64,000 nt of DNA. Source: Mesorhizobium_K sp040049215 (GTDB lineage: Bacteria > Pseudomonadota > Alphaproteobacteria > Rhizobiales > Rhizobiaceae). The stretch lies in contig NZ_JBDZDN010000001.1 of the NCBI RefSeq assembly GCF_040049215.1, positions 2,480,001 to 2,544,000 on the forward strand, in the 5' to 3' direction. Below, in pieces: positions 43,221 through 51,601 of this stretch. Each line of letters starts with the position of its first letter. Position 1 is the stretch's first letter. A program made the translations under genes and the position numbers. Under the pieces are notes generated by a model that was given only the letters and a program-made list of their open reading frames with translations, made no database searches and was not told where the DNA came from.

Positions 43221-44147
43221 CTATTTCTCGGCTGCCAGGAAGGCTTCGATCTTCTCCGGCGGCAGCTTGGCTTCTTTGCCGATACGGCGCGCCAGCTCCG
43301 CCGCCGCCCCGCGCGGCTTTCCGATAGGTCGGTCCAGCCAATACGAAACGGGATTCAGCGCGGTGCGCTCGTCAACCGTGACGATGCGGCCCGAAGCGAG
43401 CTGATCGACGGTCAAGGGCGGCCTCGACAGCGCAATTCCCAGCCCATGTGCTGCCGCATCGAGCACCAGGTTATAGTCCTCGAAGCGCCTGTCCTCGGCA
43501 CGCGGGCGATAGTCCATGCCGCGCGCGCCGAACCAGGCGCGCCAGGCGGATGCATCGGAATCGTGAATCAGCGGGTATTTCAGCAGCCGTTCAGGCTTGC
43601 CCATGCCGATTTCCGCAGCCAGCCTCGGCGAGGCAATTGGAGAGCAATACTCCTCGAACAGCTGCACGGAGATCCGTCCCGGAATCTTGCCGCGTCCGCA
43701 GCGGATCGACAGGTCCATTCCCTCGTCGGCGAGATCGGCCTGGTGGTTGTCGACTTCGAGCACGATGCGCAGCCGCGTCGGCCCATCCTCCAGCGCATGC
43801 AGGCGCGGCATCAGCCATAGCCCGCTGATCGAGGGGATCGAGGTCAGCCGCACCACCGCCGCTCCGCGCGGGTCGCTCCAGCGGTCGGTCGTATCGGATA
43901 TCAGCGAGAAGGCCTCGTTGGTGCGCAGGAAAAGTCGCTGGCCCTCAGGCGTCAGCGACACGCCCCGCGCGCCTCGTTCGAACAGCTTTAGCCCCAGCCA
44001 GCCCTCCAGCTTGGCGATCTGCCGGCTGATCGCGCCATGCGTGATGTTGAGGTGCTCCGCAGCGGCGCTGAAGCTGCCGGTCCGGGCGGCCGCCTCGAAA
44101 CCGCGCAACGTCTCGAGCGGCAGCATGGGTTTCAAGCTGTGATCCAT
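43221..44147 (-). CDS. LysR-family transcriptional regulator (GcvA-like)
   Basis: The 308-residue protein has the N-terminal winged helix 'FEAAARTGSFSAAAEHLNITHGAISRQI' and the LysR effector domain, with GcvA-group features such as 'SLTPEGQRLF' and 'IPSISGLWLMPRL'. Regulators of this group often govern amino acid or organic acid genes and their own neighbour. ATG 44147 is used; a GTG at 44153 would add two residues. It is divergent from the DMT permease gene across about 80 bases, the usual arrangement for a LysR target. Confidence 0.88.
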   Translation of the reverse strand: MDHSLKPMLPLETLRGFEAAARTGSFSAAAEHLNITHGAISRQIAKLEGWLGLKLFERGARGVSLTPEGQRLFLRTNEAFSLISDTTDRWSDPRGAAVVRLTSIPSISGLWLMPRLHALEDGPTRLRIVLEVDNHQADLADEGMDLSIRCGRGKIPGRISVQLFEEYCSPIASPRLAAEIGMGKPERLLKYPLIHDSDASAWRAWFGARGMDYRPRAEDRRFEDYNLVLDAAAHGLGIALSRPPLTVDQLASGRIVTVDERTALNPVSYWLDRPIGKPRGAAAELARRIGKEAKLPPEKIEAFLAAEK

Positions 44148-44231
44148 GTTCACAGCAGAACCATCATTTATTCGTTTGTCAATCAGCTCATACCGGCGCT
44201 CTCTCTGCCGAGATTTTGCGAGGATTTACAA

Positions 44232-45125
44232 ATGAGCATCGCCTTGGCATCACCCGCCACTTCACCGAGGACCGATCCGGTTGCCACGGTTGCGGTCGTC
44301 GTCACGATCTTCGCCTGGGCGTCCGCCTTCCCGGCGATCCGCGCCGGCCTGGCGGCCTTCGGGCCGCTGGAGCTTGGTGCGGTGCGTTTCGCCATCGCTG
44401 CGGTTCCGGCCGCCCTCTACCTTGCGCTCACAAGGCCCAAGCTGCCCGAGTTCAACGAGCTCTGGCGTTTCGGCGTCGGCGGTTTCGGATTCGTGGCACT
44501 CTACACAGGCCTGCTCAATTATGGCGAGCTCACGGTGTCGGCGGGTGCTGCGAGCTTCATCATCAATGTCAGCCCGATCCTGACGGCGCTTTTCGCGACC
44601 GTCTTCCTCGGCGAGCGGTTTTCGTTCATCGCCTGGGCCGGAACGCTGCTTTCCTTCGCCGGCATCGGCATCATCGCGCTGGGCGAGGGCGAGGGGCTGC
44701 GCTTCGAGGCCGGCGCGCTGCTCATCTTGGGCGCCGCCTTCGTCACGTCGATCAACGCGATCGCGCAGAAGCCGCTTTTTGCCCGCCACAACCCCTTGTC
44801 GGTCTCCGCCTGGAACATGGTCGTCGGCGCCTTGGCGCTGTCGCCCTTCCTGCCGTCGGGCCTTGCGCAGGCAGCGGTCGCCGATGCCGATGGCCTGTTC
44901 GCGGCGGTCTATCTCGGTATCGTCCCGAGCCTCATCGCCTATGCGAGCTGGGCCGTCGCGCTCTCCCGCCTGCCCGCCTCGCGCGCCTCGAATTATCTCT
45001 ACTGCGTACCGCCGGTCGCAACCCTCATGGGCTTCTTCTGGCTCGGCGAGGCGCCGGGCCCGCTCGGCATCGTCGGTGGGGCGCTTGCCTTGGTAGGTGT
45101 CGCGGTCGTCAATCTGCGGCGGTAG
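44232..45125 (+). CDS. DMT-superfamily (EamA) permease under LysR control
   Basis: The 297-residue protein has ten hydrophobic segments in two EamA repeats, beginning 'VVVTIFAWASAFPAIRAG', as in RhaT/YdcZ-like metabolite exporters. Substrate unknown. ATG 44232 has GAGG nine bases upstream. The divergent LysR gene is its likely regulator. It is the second DMT permease of the window, and the first (3244) is only distantly similar by eye. Confidence 0.85.
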   Translation: MSIALASPATSPRTDPVATVAVVVTIFAWASAFPAIRAGLAAFGPLELGAVRFAIAAVPAALYLALTRPKLPEFNELWRFGVGGFGFVALYTGLLNYGELTVSAGAASFIINVSPILTALFATVFLGERFSFIAWAGTLLSFAGIGIIALGEGEGLRFEAGALLILGAAFVTSINAIAQKPLFARHNPLSVSAWNMVVGALALSPFLPSGLAQAAVADADGLFAAVYLGIVPSLIAYASWAVALSRLPASRASNYLYCVPPVATLMGFFWLGEAPGPLGIVGGALALVGVAVVNLRR

Positions 45126-45236
45126 CACAAGTCAAGGAAAGCGTGCGCCGATGTTCCGTCCGGAATCGCTGCTGGACGCCAAGGAACGAATGCCTGACCC
45201 TGCCGTTGTTGTCCAAAATCCGCAGAGGGACACACA

Positions 45237-45542
45237 ATGGCATCCGCTTTTTCACGATTCCGCAGCGAGGACGATCTGGGGGCACAGGTCGCGCGTCTCA
45301 GCAAGGAGATGGCCGCGCTCAAGAAGGCGCTATCGAAACGGGGTTCCGATGTCTATGACGACGCCCGCGACGCGGGCGCGGACCTCTATGGCGAGCTTCG
45401 CGACAGGTTTACCGATGCGCTGCCGATGGTGCGCAGGCGCGCCCATGCCGCCGAGCAGGTTGCGCGCGACCATCCGGCAACCGCGGCGGTTGTTGGCTTG
45501 CTCGTGGTTGGACTGCTGGTGACGATGCTCGCCCGTAAATAA
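45237..45542 (+). CDS. DUF883/ElaB-like membrane-anchored protein
   Basis: The 101-residue protein has a helical coiled-coil-like body with Lys/Glu/Asp and repeated 'DARDAGADLYGEL' pattern and a single C-terminal membrane helix ('TAAVVGLLVVGLLVTML'). This is the plan of the ElaB/YqjD-like (DUF883) proteins that anchor ribosomes or the chromosome to the membrane. CAGAGGG precedes the ATG. It is monocistronic and faces the ABM gene. Confidence 0.72.
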   Translation: MASAFSRFRSEDDLGAQVARLSKEMAALKKALSKRGSDVYDDARDAGADLYGELRDRFTDALPMVRRRAHAAEQVARDHPATAAVVGLLVVGLLVTMLARK

Positions 45543-45556
45543 CCGCGCCGGGCTGC

Positions 45557-45922
45557 TCAGCCGTCGTTGGAAGCGTTGAGTTCGTCGGGCATCAGGCCCT
45601 GTTCCTCGACCGTCTCATCAACCAGTTCGGAAATTGTGAGCCGGCGCGACTTGAGCAGCGGCCCAAACGCGGCGCGCGTGGTTGCGAGGCGCGGATTTTG
45701 CGCGTGTACGTCGACCGCTGTCTGGTCGGCATAGAGTTCGCTTACCATCATCCTGTCGGGGACCGGCCTGCCGTCCGCATCGACCGGCTTGAGCACCTCG
45801 AAGCGCAGGCAACCCTCTTCCTCGAACAGCGTCCGCCTCGCATGGTCCTTGATCAGCGATGCGAATTCCTGCTCGCGACCCTCCTGCGTTTCGTATTCGA
45901 CGATGATGCTGATCCGCGGCAC
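45557..45922 (-). CDS. ABM-domain protein, putative quinol monooxygenase
   Basis: The 121-residue protein has the dimeric alpha-beta barrel 'ISIIVEYETQEGREQEFASLI' and 'EEEGCLRFEVLKP' of antibiotic biosynthesis monooxygenase-type enzymes (YgiN group). These oxidise small quinols or handle electrophiles. The start is a GTG at 45922 with GGGGAG upstream. It lies three bases after the MaoC-like gene, so they share a transcript. Confidence 0.83.
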   Translation of the reverse strand: MPRISIIVEYETQEGREQEFASLIKDHARRTLFEEEGCLRFEVLKPVDADGRPVPDRMMVSELYADQTAVDVHAQNPRLATTRAAFGPLLKSRRLTISELVDETVEEQGLMPDELNASNDG

Positions 45923-45925
45923 GCA

Positions 45926-46435
45926 CTATCTCCCCAAATCGCCCTCATGGCCCTCGTTGGCGGCCTGCCGTCGAGGCGGTACGAAAGCCAGTGTCAGCCA
46001 TCGTGCTGTCAGCGCCGGCTTGGCGGAGGCTTCGATCTCGATCGTCACATCGTTGGCGATGTGGACCCAGCCCGAAGGCCGCGCCTTGACGTCGGCCAGC
46101 ACGAAACGCGCGCGTATGCGCGAGCCGGTCTTGACCGGGGCGACGAAGCGCACGGAATCAAAGCCGTAGTTTATTCCCATGTCGGCGCCTTCGAGGCCGG
46201 GCGACGTTTCAAACGCGAATGTCGAAAGCAGCGAGAGCGTAAGGAACCCGTGCGCGATGGTGCCGCCGAAGGGCGTCTCCGCCGCGGCCCGCGCGGGATC
46301 GCAATGGATGAACTGGTGGTCGTCGGTCGCATCGGCGAACTGGTCGATCATGGTTTGCGTGACCTCGCGCCAGGGCGACAGGCCCATTTCCTGTCCGACC
46401 AGTGCCTTCAGTTCGTCGAGCGTTATCGTCTTCAC
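45926..46435 (-). CDS. MaoC-like hot-dog dehydratase
   Basis: The 169-residue protein shows the hydratase 2 motif 'DATDDHQFIHCDPARAA' followed by 'FGGTIAHGFLTLSLL', the catalytic Asp/His pattern of R-specific enoyl-CoA hydratases. It would hydrate an enoyl-CoA. The start is a GTG at 46435. A 140-base gap separates it from the upstream ABC ATPase gene on the same strand. Confidence 0.87.
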   Translation of the reverse strand: MKTITLDELKALVGQEMGLSPWREVTQTMIDQFADATDDHQFIHCDPARAAAETPFGGTIAHGFLTLSLLSTFAFETSPGLEGADMGINYGFDSVRFVAPVKTGSRIRARFVLADVKARPSGWVHIANDVTIEIEASAKPALTARWLTLAFVPPRRQAANEGHEGDLGR

Positions 46436-46573
46436 GCTGGTTTACCAGTGGATTGCCGGGTTCGGGCGTGGGTCTGCCACGCGAAGCAAGCGCTTCCCTA
46501 TCCCGGTTTGACCCGGTCTTTCAACCTTCAGGGACAGGAACGCCGAAGTTCCAGGGCGATTGCGGCGCCGCAA

Positions 46574-47344
46574 TCAGGCGGCGGTGGCGAATTCCGGGGC
46601 CGTCTTGGCGCCGGTGATGTAGGCGACGACATCCTCGCCGTTGGTCTCCGACTTGTTCAGGTTGGCGACGATCCTGCCGCGACGGAACACGACGATGCGG
46701 TCGACGAGGTCGAAGACCTGGCGCATGTTGTGACTGATCAGGATCAGCGGCTCGCCATGCGCCTTGAGCGTGCGGATGATGTTCTCCACCTGAGCCGTTT
46801 CCTGGACGCCGAGCGCCGCCGTCGGTTCGTCCATGATGATGAGCTTCGAGGCGAAGGTGGCCGTCCGGGCGATCGCCACGCACTGGCGCTGGCCGCCCGA
46901 CATGTGGCGGATCGTGCTCGACAGGTTGGGGATCTTCACCGCGGTCCGCTCCAGCGCCTTGCGCGTCGCCTCGCGCATCGCCTTGCGGTCGAGGATCGAG
47001 AAAGGCCCGAGATTGATCAGGAACTTCTCGCGGCCGAGAAAGAGGTTGGACGGCACGTCGAGGTCGTCGGCCAGGGCCAGCGTCTGGAACACCGCCTCGA
47101 TCCCTGCCTCGCGCGCATCCAGCGGTCCGCGGAAGTTCACCTCCTTGCCGTCGAAGACGATTTTCCCGCGGGTCGGCTGCTCGACGCCGGTGATCTGGCG
47201 CACGAAGGTCGATTTCCCGGCGCCGTTGTCGCCCATGATGGCGACGTGCTCGCCTTTGTGGACCTCGAAGTCGGCCATCTCCAGTGCATGCACGCCGCCG
47301 TAATATTTGGTCAGGCCTTCCGTCTTGAGGATGATGTCGGACAT
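46574..47344 (-). CDS. Sugar-type ABC transporter ATPase
   Basis: The 256-residue single-domain ATPase has Walker A 'GDNGAGKST', a signature MSGGQRQ, Walker B 'IIMDEPTAALG' and the switch 'ILISHNM'. It resembles FrcA-type single ATPases rather than the double-length RbsA. It ends the three-gene transporter, starting two bases from the permease stop, with GAGGGG upstream. It powers uptake of the cyclitol or sugar bound by the neighbouring binding protein. Confidence 0.9.
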   Translation of the reverse strand: MSDIILKTEGLTKYYGGVHALEMADFEVHKGEHVAIMGDNGAGKSTFVRQITGVEQPTRGKIVFDGKEVNFRGPLDAREAGIEAVFQTLALADDLDVPSNLFLGREKFLINLGPFSILDRKAMREATRKALERTAVKIPNLSSTIRHMSGGQRQCVAIARTATFASKLIIMDEPTAALGVQETAQVENIIRTLKAHGEPLILISHNMRQVFDLVDRIVVFRRGRIVANLNKSETNGEDVVAYITGAKTAPEFATAA

Positions 47345-47346
47345 GG

Positions 47347-48423
47347 TCAGCCCCTCATTGCCCTGGCGCGCTGCCGCCACTGGTCGAGCACCACGGCGCC
47401 GACGATGATCACGCCCTTCACCATCTCCTGATAATAGGCATCGAGCCGCATGAAGGTGAAGCCGGAGATGATGACGCCGAAGATCAGCGCGCCAAGCACG
47501 GTGCCGAAGATCGAGCCGCGCCCGCCCCTGAGCGACACGCCGCCGATGACGGCCATGGCGATGGCGTCCAGCTCATACATGGCGCCCATGCCGGCCTGGG
47601 CGGTGAGATTCTTCGAACTCAGCACCAGCGCCGCGACCGAGGCGAGCATGCCGGCGATGACGTAGACCAGCACCTTGTGCTGCTCGACCTTGACGCCGGT
47701 CGTGCGCGCTGCCTCTTCGTTCGAGCCGATGGCGTAGCAGTGCTTGCCGTATTTCGTGTAGGTCAGGATGAGCTGGAACAGGATGGCCAGCGAGATGAAG
47801 ATGACGACCGGCATCAACCCCTTGCCGATGGCGGCAAAACTGTCGGTCGGAAACGAAATCGGGTTGCCCTTCGACCACCAGCGCGACAGGCCGCGCGCCG
47901 CCACCATCATGCCGAGCGTCGCGATGAAGGGCGGGATTCTCGTGTAGGCGATCAGCGAACCGTTGATGAGGCCGGCGATCAGGCCGCAGCCCAGCCCGAC
48001 CAGGATAGGCACGATGACGGGAAGGTCGAGCCAGCCCTGTTCGGGAAAGATCGCCTTCGGGTTGGGATTGCCGTTCACGATCGCCACCTGGGCGAATGAC
48101 ATTGCGATCATGGCGGTCGCGCCGACCACCGAACCCGACGACAGGTCGATGCCGCCGGTGATGATCACCTGCGTCACGCCAATGGCGATGATGCCGACGA
48201 TCGACACCTGGAGGATGATGATCTCCAGGCGCTGCTGGTTGAAGATGCCCGAGACGTTCTCGCGCGTGTTGAACAGGAAGCTGTCGCCGACGATGAGCCG
48301 GCCGAGAATCTCAAACGCCGCCACGACGATGACAAGTGCGATGAGCACATTGAATTCGGGCGGCCAGACACGCCGGGACGTGTCGAAAGGCAGGCCGCCA
48401 ACGCCATGAGCCGTCTGTGCCAC
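47347..48423 (-). CDS. Sugar-type ABC transporter permease
   Basis: The 358-residue integral membrane protein matches the RbsC/FrcC family: 'IGVTQVIITGGIDLSSGSVVG' and 'IPPFIATLGMMVAARG' are typical. About ten hydrophobic segments are seen. I chose GTG 48423 because GGAGGAAG lies seven bases upstream; another GTG at 48441 would include that ribosome site. It follows the binding-protein gene after about 90 bases. Confidence 0.9.
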   Translation of the reverse strand: MAQTAHGVGGLPFDTSRRVWPPEFNVLIALVIVVAAFEILGRLIVGDSFLFNTRENVSGIFNQQRLEIIILQVSIVGIIAIGVTQVIITGGIDLSSGSVVGATAMIAMSFAQVAIVNGNPNPKAIFPEQGWLDLPVIVPILVGLGCGLIAGLINGSLIAYTRIPPFIATLGMMVAARGLSRWWSKGNPISFPTDSFAAIGKGLMPVVIFISLAILFQLILTYTKYGKHCYAIGSNEEAARTTGVKVEQHKVLVYVIAGMLASVAALVLSSKNLTAQAGMGAMYELDAIAMAVIGGVSLRGGRGSIFGTVLGALIFGVIISGFTFMRLDAYYQEMVKGVIIVGAVVLDQWRQRARAMRG

Positions 48424-48516
48424 GTCGCTTCCTCCGCCCACCAGCCGCGCCGGTGGAAGTCGAATTGGAGAGGCGGCGCCGCTGCGCCGCCTCCGCTTGT
48501 CAGTCGTCGGACGACC

Positions 48517-49458
48517 TCAGTTCTTCTTGAGGAAGTCGTTGATGTTGGCAGGGGTCACCAGCTGGAAGGGAATGTACACCTTCTTGTCGACCTTCTCGCC
48601 CTTCGCCAGCTTCAGGGCTGCATCGAGGGCCCCGGCGCCCTGGCCCGCCGCATCCTGGAACACGGTCACGTCGAGGTCGCCCGCCTGCATGGCGGCCAGC
48701 GCATCCTGCGTGGCGTCGACGCCGCCGACCACCACCGACTTCATGTCGATGTTAGCCGCCTTCATGGCCTGGATCGCACCGATGGCGCTTTCGTCGTTGT
48801 TGGCGATCACGCCGTCGAATGGCGTGCCGGTCGACAGCCAGTTGGTCATCAGGTTCTGGGCCTCGTCGCGGCGCCAGTTCGAGGTCTGCTTGTCGATGAT
48901 CTTGATGAAGCTGCATTCGGGCGTCGCGATCACGTCGTCGATGTCCTTGGTGCGCATGACAGCAGCCTGGTTCGACAGTTCGCCCATGATCACGTAGATG
49001 CTCGCCTCCGTCTTGCCCGCTTCCTTGAACAGCCGGCAGACTTCCTGAGTTTCCAGCGTTCCTGAGTCCATCTCGTTGGACGCGACGAAGGCCTGGCTGT
49101 CCGGCAGCGTGTCGACGTTGATCGGTTCGCGGTTGACGTAGACCAGCGGGACCTTGGCCGCCGCCGCTGCGTCGGACATGGCCTGGGTGGCCGAGGTGTC
49201 GACCGGATTGACGACGATCGCGTCGACGCCCGAGGCGATGAAGTTCTTGATCTGGTCGAGCTGCTTGGCCACGTCGTTCTGCGCGTCCTCGACCTGGATC
49301 TCGACGCCAGCCATTCCCTTGGCCTGCTCGACCATGCCGTTGCGCAGCACGGTCAGGAAGTTGTCGTCGAACAGCGCCATGGACACGCCGATCTTCTCGG
49401 CCATGGCCGAGGAGGTCATGAGCGCAGAAAGGGCTGCGCCCAACAGATATTTCTTCAT
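48517..49458 (-). CDS. Inositol/rhizopine-type ABC substrate-binding protein
   Basis: The 313-residue precursor has a Sec signal (MKKYLLGAALSALMTSSAMA) and the type I binding fold with 'SMALFDDNFLTVLRNGM' and 'AIVVNPVDTSATQAM'. By eye it resembles MocB/IbpA-like proteins, which bind rhizopine or myo-inositol, more than ribose-binding proteins. That match needs a search to be certain. The GTGGAGGAG site before the ATG is strong. It leads the operon, and a GGAA-N6-TTCC palindrome lies 200 bases upstream. Confidence 0.85.
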   Translation of the reverse strand: MKKYLLGAALSALMTSSAMAEKIGVSMALFDDNFLTVLRNGMVEQAKGMAGVEIQVEDAQNDVAKQLDQIKNFIASGVDAIVVNPVDTSATQAMSDAAAAAKVPLVYVNREPINVDTLPDSQAFVASNEMDSGTLETQEVCRLFKEAGKTEASIYVIMGELSNQAAVMRTKDIDDVIATPECSFIKIIDKQTSNWRRDEAQNLMTNWLSTGTPFDGVIANNDESAIGAIQAMKAANIDMKSVVVGGVDATQDALAAMQAGDLDVTVFQDAAGQGAGALDAALKLAKGEKVDKKVYIPFQLVTPANINDFLKKN

Positions 49459-49823
49459 TTTATTTCTCCTCCACAAAGTTGGCGTCCGGTGGCGCCTATT
49501 GTCCGGAACTTCCTGTCAGAAAGCCCTCCCGGAGGATTTGCGTCCTCACCTGCATCCGGTCCAGACCTCCGTACCCGGCCCGGTTGCCTTGCGGCGCCGG
49601 GTTTCTTGAGCCCCTTGCCGCAGCATGCTAAATAGAACAAAAATGTCATTCGCATTTCTGATGGAATATTCATTCCATTCCGAGCTAGGGGAGTCAAGCC
49701 GAAACTTGCTCCGCGGCGGCCAGTCATCGAGGCTTGCCCGGGCACTCCGGCCCTCCTAATAGGACGCGCGGCAGGCGCGGCGCGGGCGCCGGGTTCGAGG
49801 GCGAAACGGGATTGGGAAACTGA
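49459..49823. other. Divergent control region between inositol-type transporter and ferredoxin reductase
   Basis: The 365-base gap holds two back-to-back promoters. Apart from the palindrome annotated separately, it contains AAATG-N7-CATTT (49641-49657), an imperfect neighbour of it. The part from 49680 to 49823 is GC-rich and featureless. I see no ORF or RNA gene. Confidence 0.6.
49661..49678. promoter_or_regulatory. GGAA-N6-TTCC palindrome, IolR-like operator
   Basis: ATGGAATATTCATTCCAT has exact 7-bp arms and contains GGAA-N6-TTCC, the motif I recall as reported for the inositol repressor IolR (RpiR family) in Sinorhizobium meliloti. It lies 203 bases before the binding-protein gene and 146 before the reductase gene, in a position to control either or both. 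No IolR gene is in the window. Confidence 0.6.
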
Positions 49824-51068
49824 ATGGACGGTACGGCCGGAATGGTCATCATCGGGGCAGGGGAATGCGGCGCCCGCGCGGCCTTCGCGCTGCGCGAGAA
49901 CGGTTATGCCGGCCCGGTGACCCTGGTCGGCGAGGAGGCGCATCTGCCCTATGAACGCCCGCCGCTCTCCAAGGAGGCGCTGCATCGCGAGGAAGAGCCC
50001 GAGCCGAAATGGATCGGACTTGCCGGACACTTTACCGAACAGGGCATATCCGTGCTGACGGGGCGGACGGCGGTCGGGATCGACAGGCACGCGAAAACCG
50101 TGCGGCTTTCCGACGGATCGGCGCTCGCCTACGACAGGCTGCTTCTGGCGACGGGAGCGCTGCCACGGCAATTGCCCCTGGCGGCAAATGCGGGCCCCCG
50201 CTGCGTGACACTGCGCAGCTTCGACGACGCGCTCGCCATCCGCCGGCTGCTCGTCCCTGGAATGCGGCTCGTCGTCATCGGCGGCGGCTTCATCGGGCTC
50301 GAGCTTGCGGCAAGTGCGGCGAAGCGCGGCGCAGCCGTGACTGTCGTCGAAGCGCAGCCCCGGGTGCTGATGCGCGGCGTGCCGGAGGAAATCGCTTCCG
50401 TCGTGGCCGAACGGCACCGCGCCGAGGGCGTCGATATCCGGGTCGGCGTAGCCATCGCGTCCATATCGGGCGATGCCGATTCGGCGCATGTCGTCCTCGC
50501 CGATGGAACCGACCTGGCGGCCGACCTGCTGGTGGTCGGCATCGGCGCCGTGCCGGTAACCGGACTGGCCGAGGCTGCGGGGCTGGCGATCGAGAACGGC
50601 ATCGCTGTCGACCGCCATCTCAGGACCTCCGATCCGGACATCTTGGCGGCGGGCGACTGCTGCTCGTTTCCGCTTGAGACTTACGGCGGGCGGCGGGTGC
50701 GGCTGGAATCCTGGCGCAACGCGCAGGACCAGGGCACGCTTGCGGCGAAGAACATGCTCGGCGTCGACGAACCTATCTCGGCGGTGCCGTGGTTCTGGTC
50801 GGATCAGCACGACCTAACCCTGCAGATCGCTGGGCTCGCCGAAGGGGCGGAGCGGCATGTCCGCCGCGATCTCGGCGACGGCGCATTCATACTGTTCCAC
50901 CTCGCGCCGGACGGAAGGCTGCTGGCTGCGAGCGGCATCGGGCCCGGCAATACTGTGGCGCGCGATATCCGGCTTGCCGAGATGCTGATAGCCAAGGGGG
51001 CGCGGCCCGATCCGCAAGCACTTGCCTCACCGGATGTGAAGCTCAAATCGCTGCTGGCCGGCGGGTGA
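49824..51068 (+). CDS. FAD-dependent ferredoxin reductase
   Basis: The 414-residue flavoprotein has two dinucleotide motifs: 'MVIIGAGECGARAA' (about 7-20) and 'VVIGGGFIGLELAASAAKRG' (about 150-169), plus the C-terminal 'DILAAGDCC' FAD contact. It belongs to the rubredoxin/ferredoxin reductases that pass electrons from NAD(P)H to a Rieske or 2Fe-2S protein for an oxygenase. No oxygenase or ferredoxin gene lies next to it. The gene is divergent from the inositol-type transporter. Confidence 0.87.
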   Translation: MDGTAGMVIIGAGECGARAAFALRENGYAGPVTLVGEEAHLPYERPPLSKEALHREEEPEPKWIGLAGHFTEQGISVLTGRTAVGIDRHAKTVRLSDGSALAYDRLLLATGALPRQLPLAANAGPRCVTLRSFDDALAIRRLLVPGMRLVVIGGGFIGLELAASAAKRGAAVTVVEAQPRVLMRGVPEEIASVVAERHRAEGVDIRVGVAIASISGDADSAHVVLADGTDLAADLLVVGIGAVPVTGLAEAAGLAIENGIAVDRHLRTSDPDILAAGDCCSFPLETYGGRRVRLESWRNAQDQGTLAAKNMLGVDEPISAVPWFWSDQHDLTLQIAGLAEGAERHVRRDLGDGAFILFHLAPDGRLLAASGIGPGNTVARDIRLAEMLIAKGARPDPQALASPDVKLKSLLAGG

Positions 51069-51601
51069 GCGCAAGGGGAGGGAAAACGGCGCACCTCATC
51101 GCCGCCACGCCGAGGGCGCGCCATGAGGCGCGACGCCGGTCCCCACACCCATTGGGCGCGTGTCATCGTTGCCACGCCCGCCGAAGCGTCTGGCCATTTC
51201 AAAGAACGCCCCCTTCCACGGAGAAGTCGGGAAGCGGGGCACGGGACCGAGCCTCTCAATTATTTGTACGTGGCCGGTTTCCCGCGCCCCGCCGGAGTTC
51301 TTGCCCTACCTGGAGGGGACGCAGCGAATTCTTTCACCGCGCGACCTCGGTCAGGGCCCGGACCTCAGGGCTCATCACCCAGCCGCGCCACCGTTAGGGC
51401 GACCGATCCTGCGCCGCCGCCCTCCCTGATACCCGGTGCGCACTAGGTTCCCGTGAGGGCGGTGCGGCAAGTATGCGGGAGGCTCGATCGGCGTGAATGA
51501 ACAGGCTCGATTATTTTTCGTAGTCAAAGGAAATCAACGGGTTGGGGGGAGTGTATATCCACGCGAATCCGCTTTGCATCGCTCGGCGGCATTCACCCGC
51601 T
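51069..51601. other. Long intergenic stretch without a recognised gene
   Basis: This 533-base gap lies between convergent genes. A weak dyad (GCGCACCTCAT with ATGAGGCGC, 51090-51130) could end the reductase transcript. A plus-strand frame at 51123-51446 is open, but its translation is Arg/Pro-rich and has no recognisable family, so I do not call it a gene. The minus strand also shows only short frames. The region could be a decayed gene, which I cannot identify. Confidence 0.5.

Noticed and set aside
48517..51068. A complete rhizopine (moc) catabolic cluster
   Set aside because: Only a MocB-like binding protein and a MocF-like reductase are seen. mocA, mocC, mocD and mocE are absent, so the case rests on two members of broad families.
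51123..51446. A 107-residue plus-strand ORF in the long intergenic stretch
   Set aside because: Its translation is Arg/Pro/Ala-rich with no domain, and the frames on both strands are equally plausible. There is no clear ribosome site.
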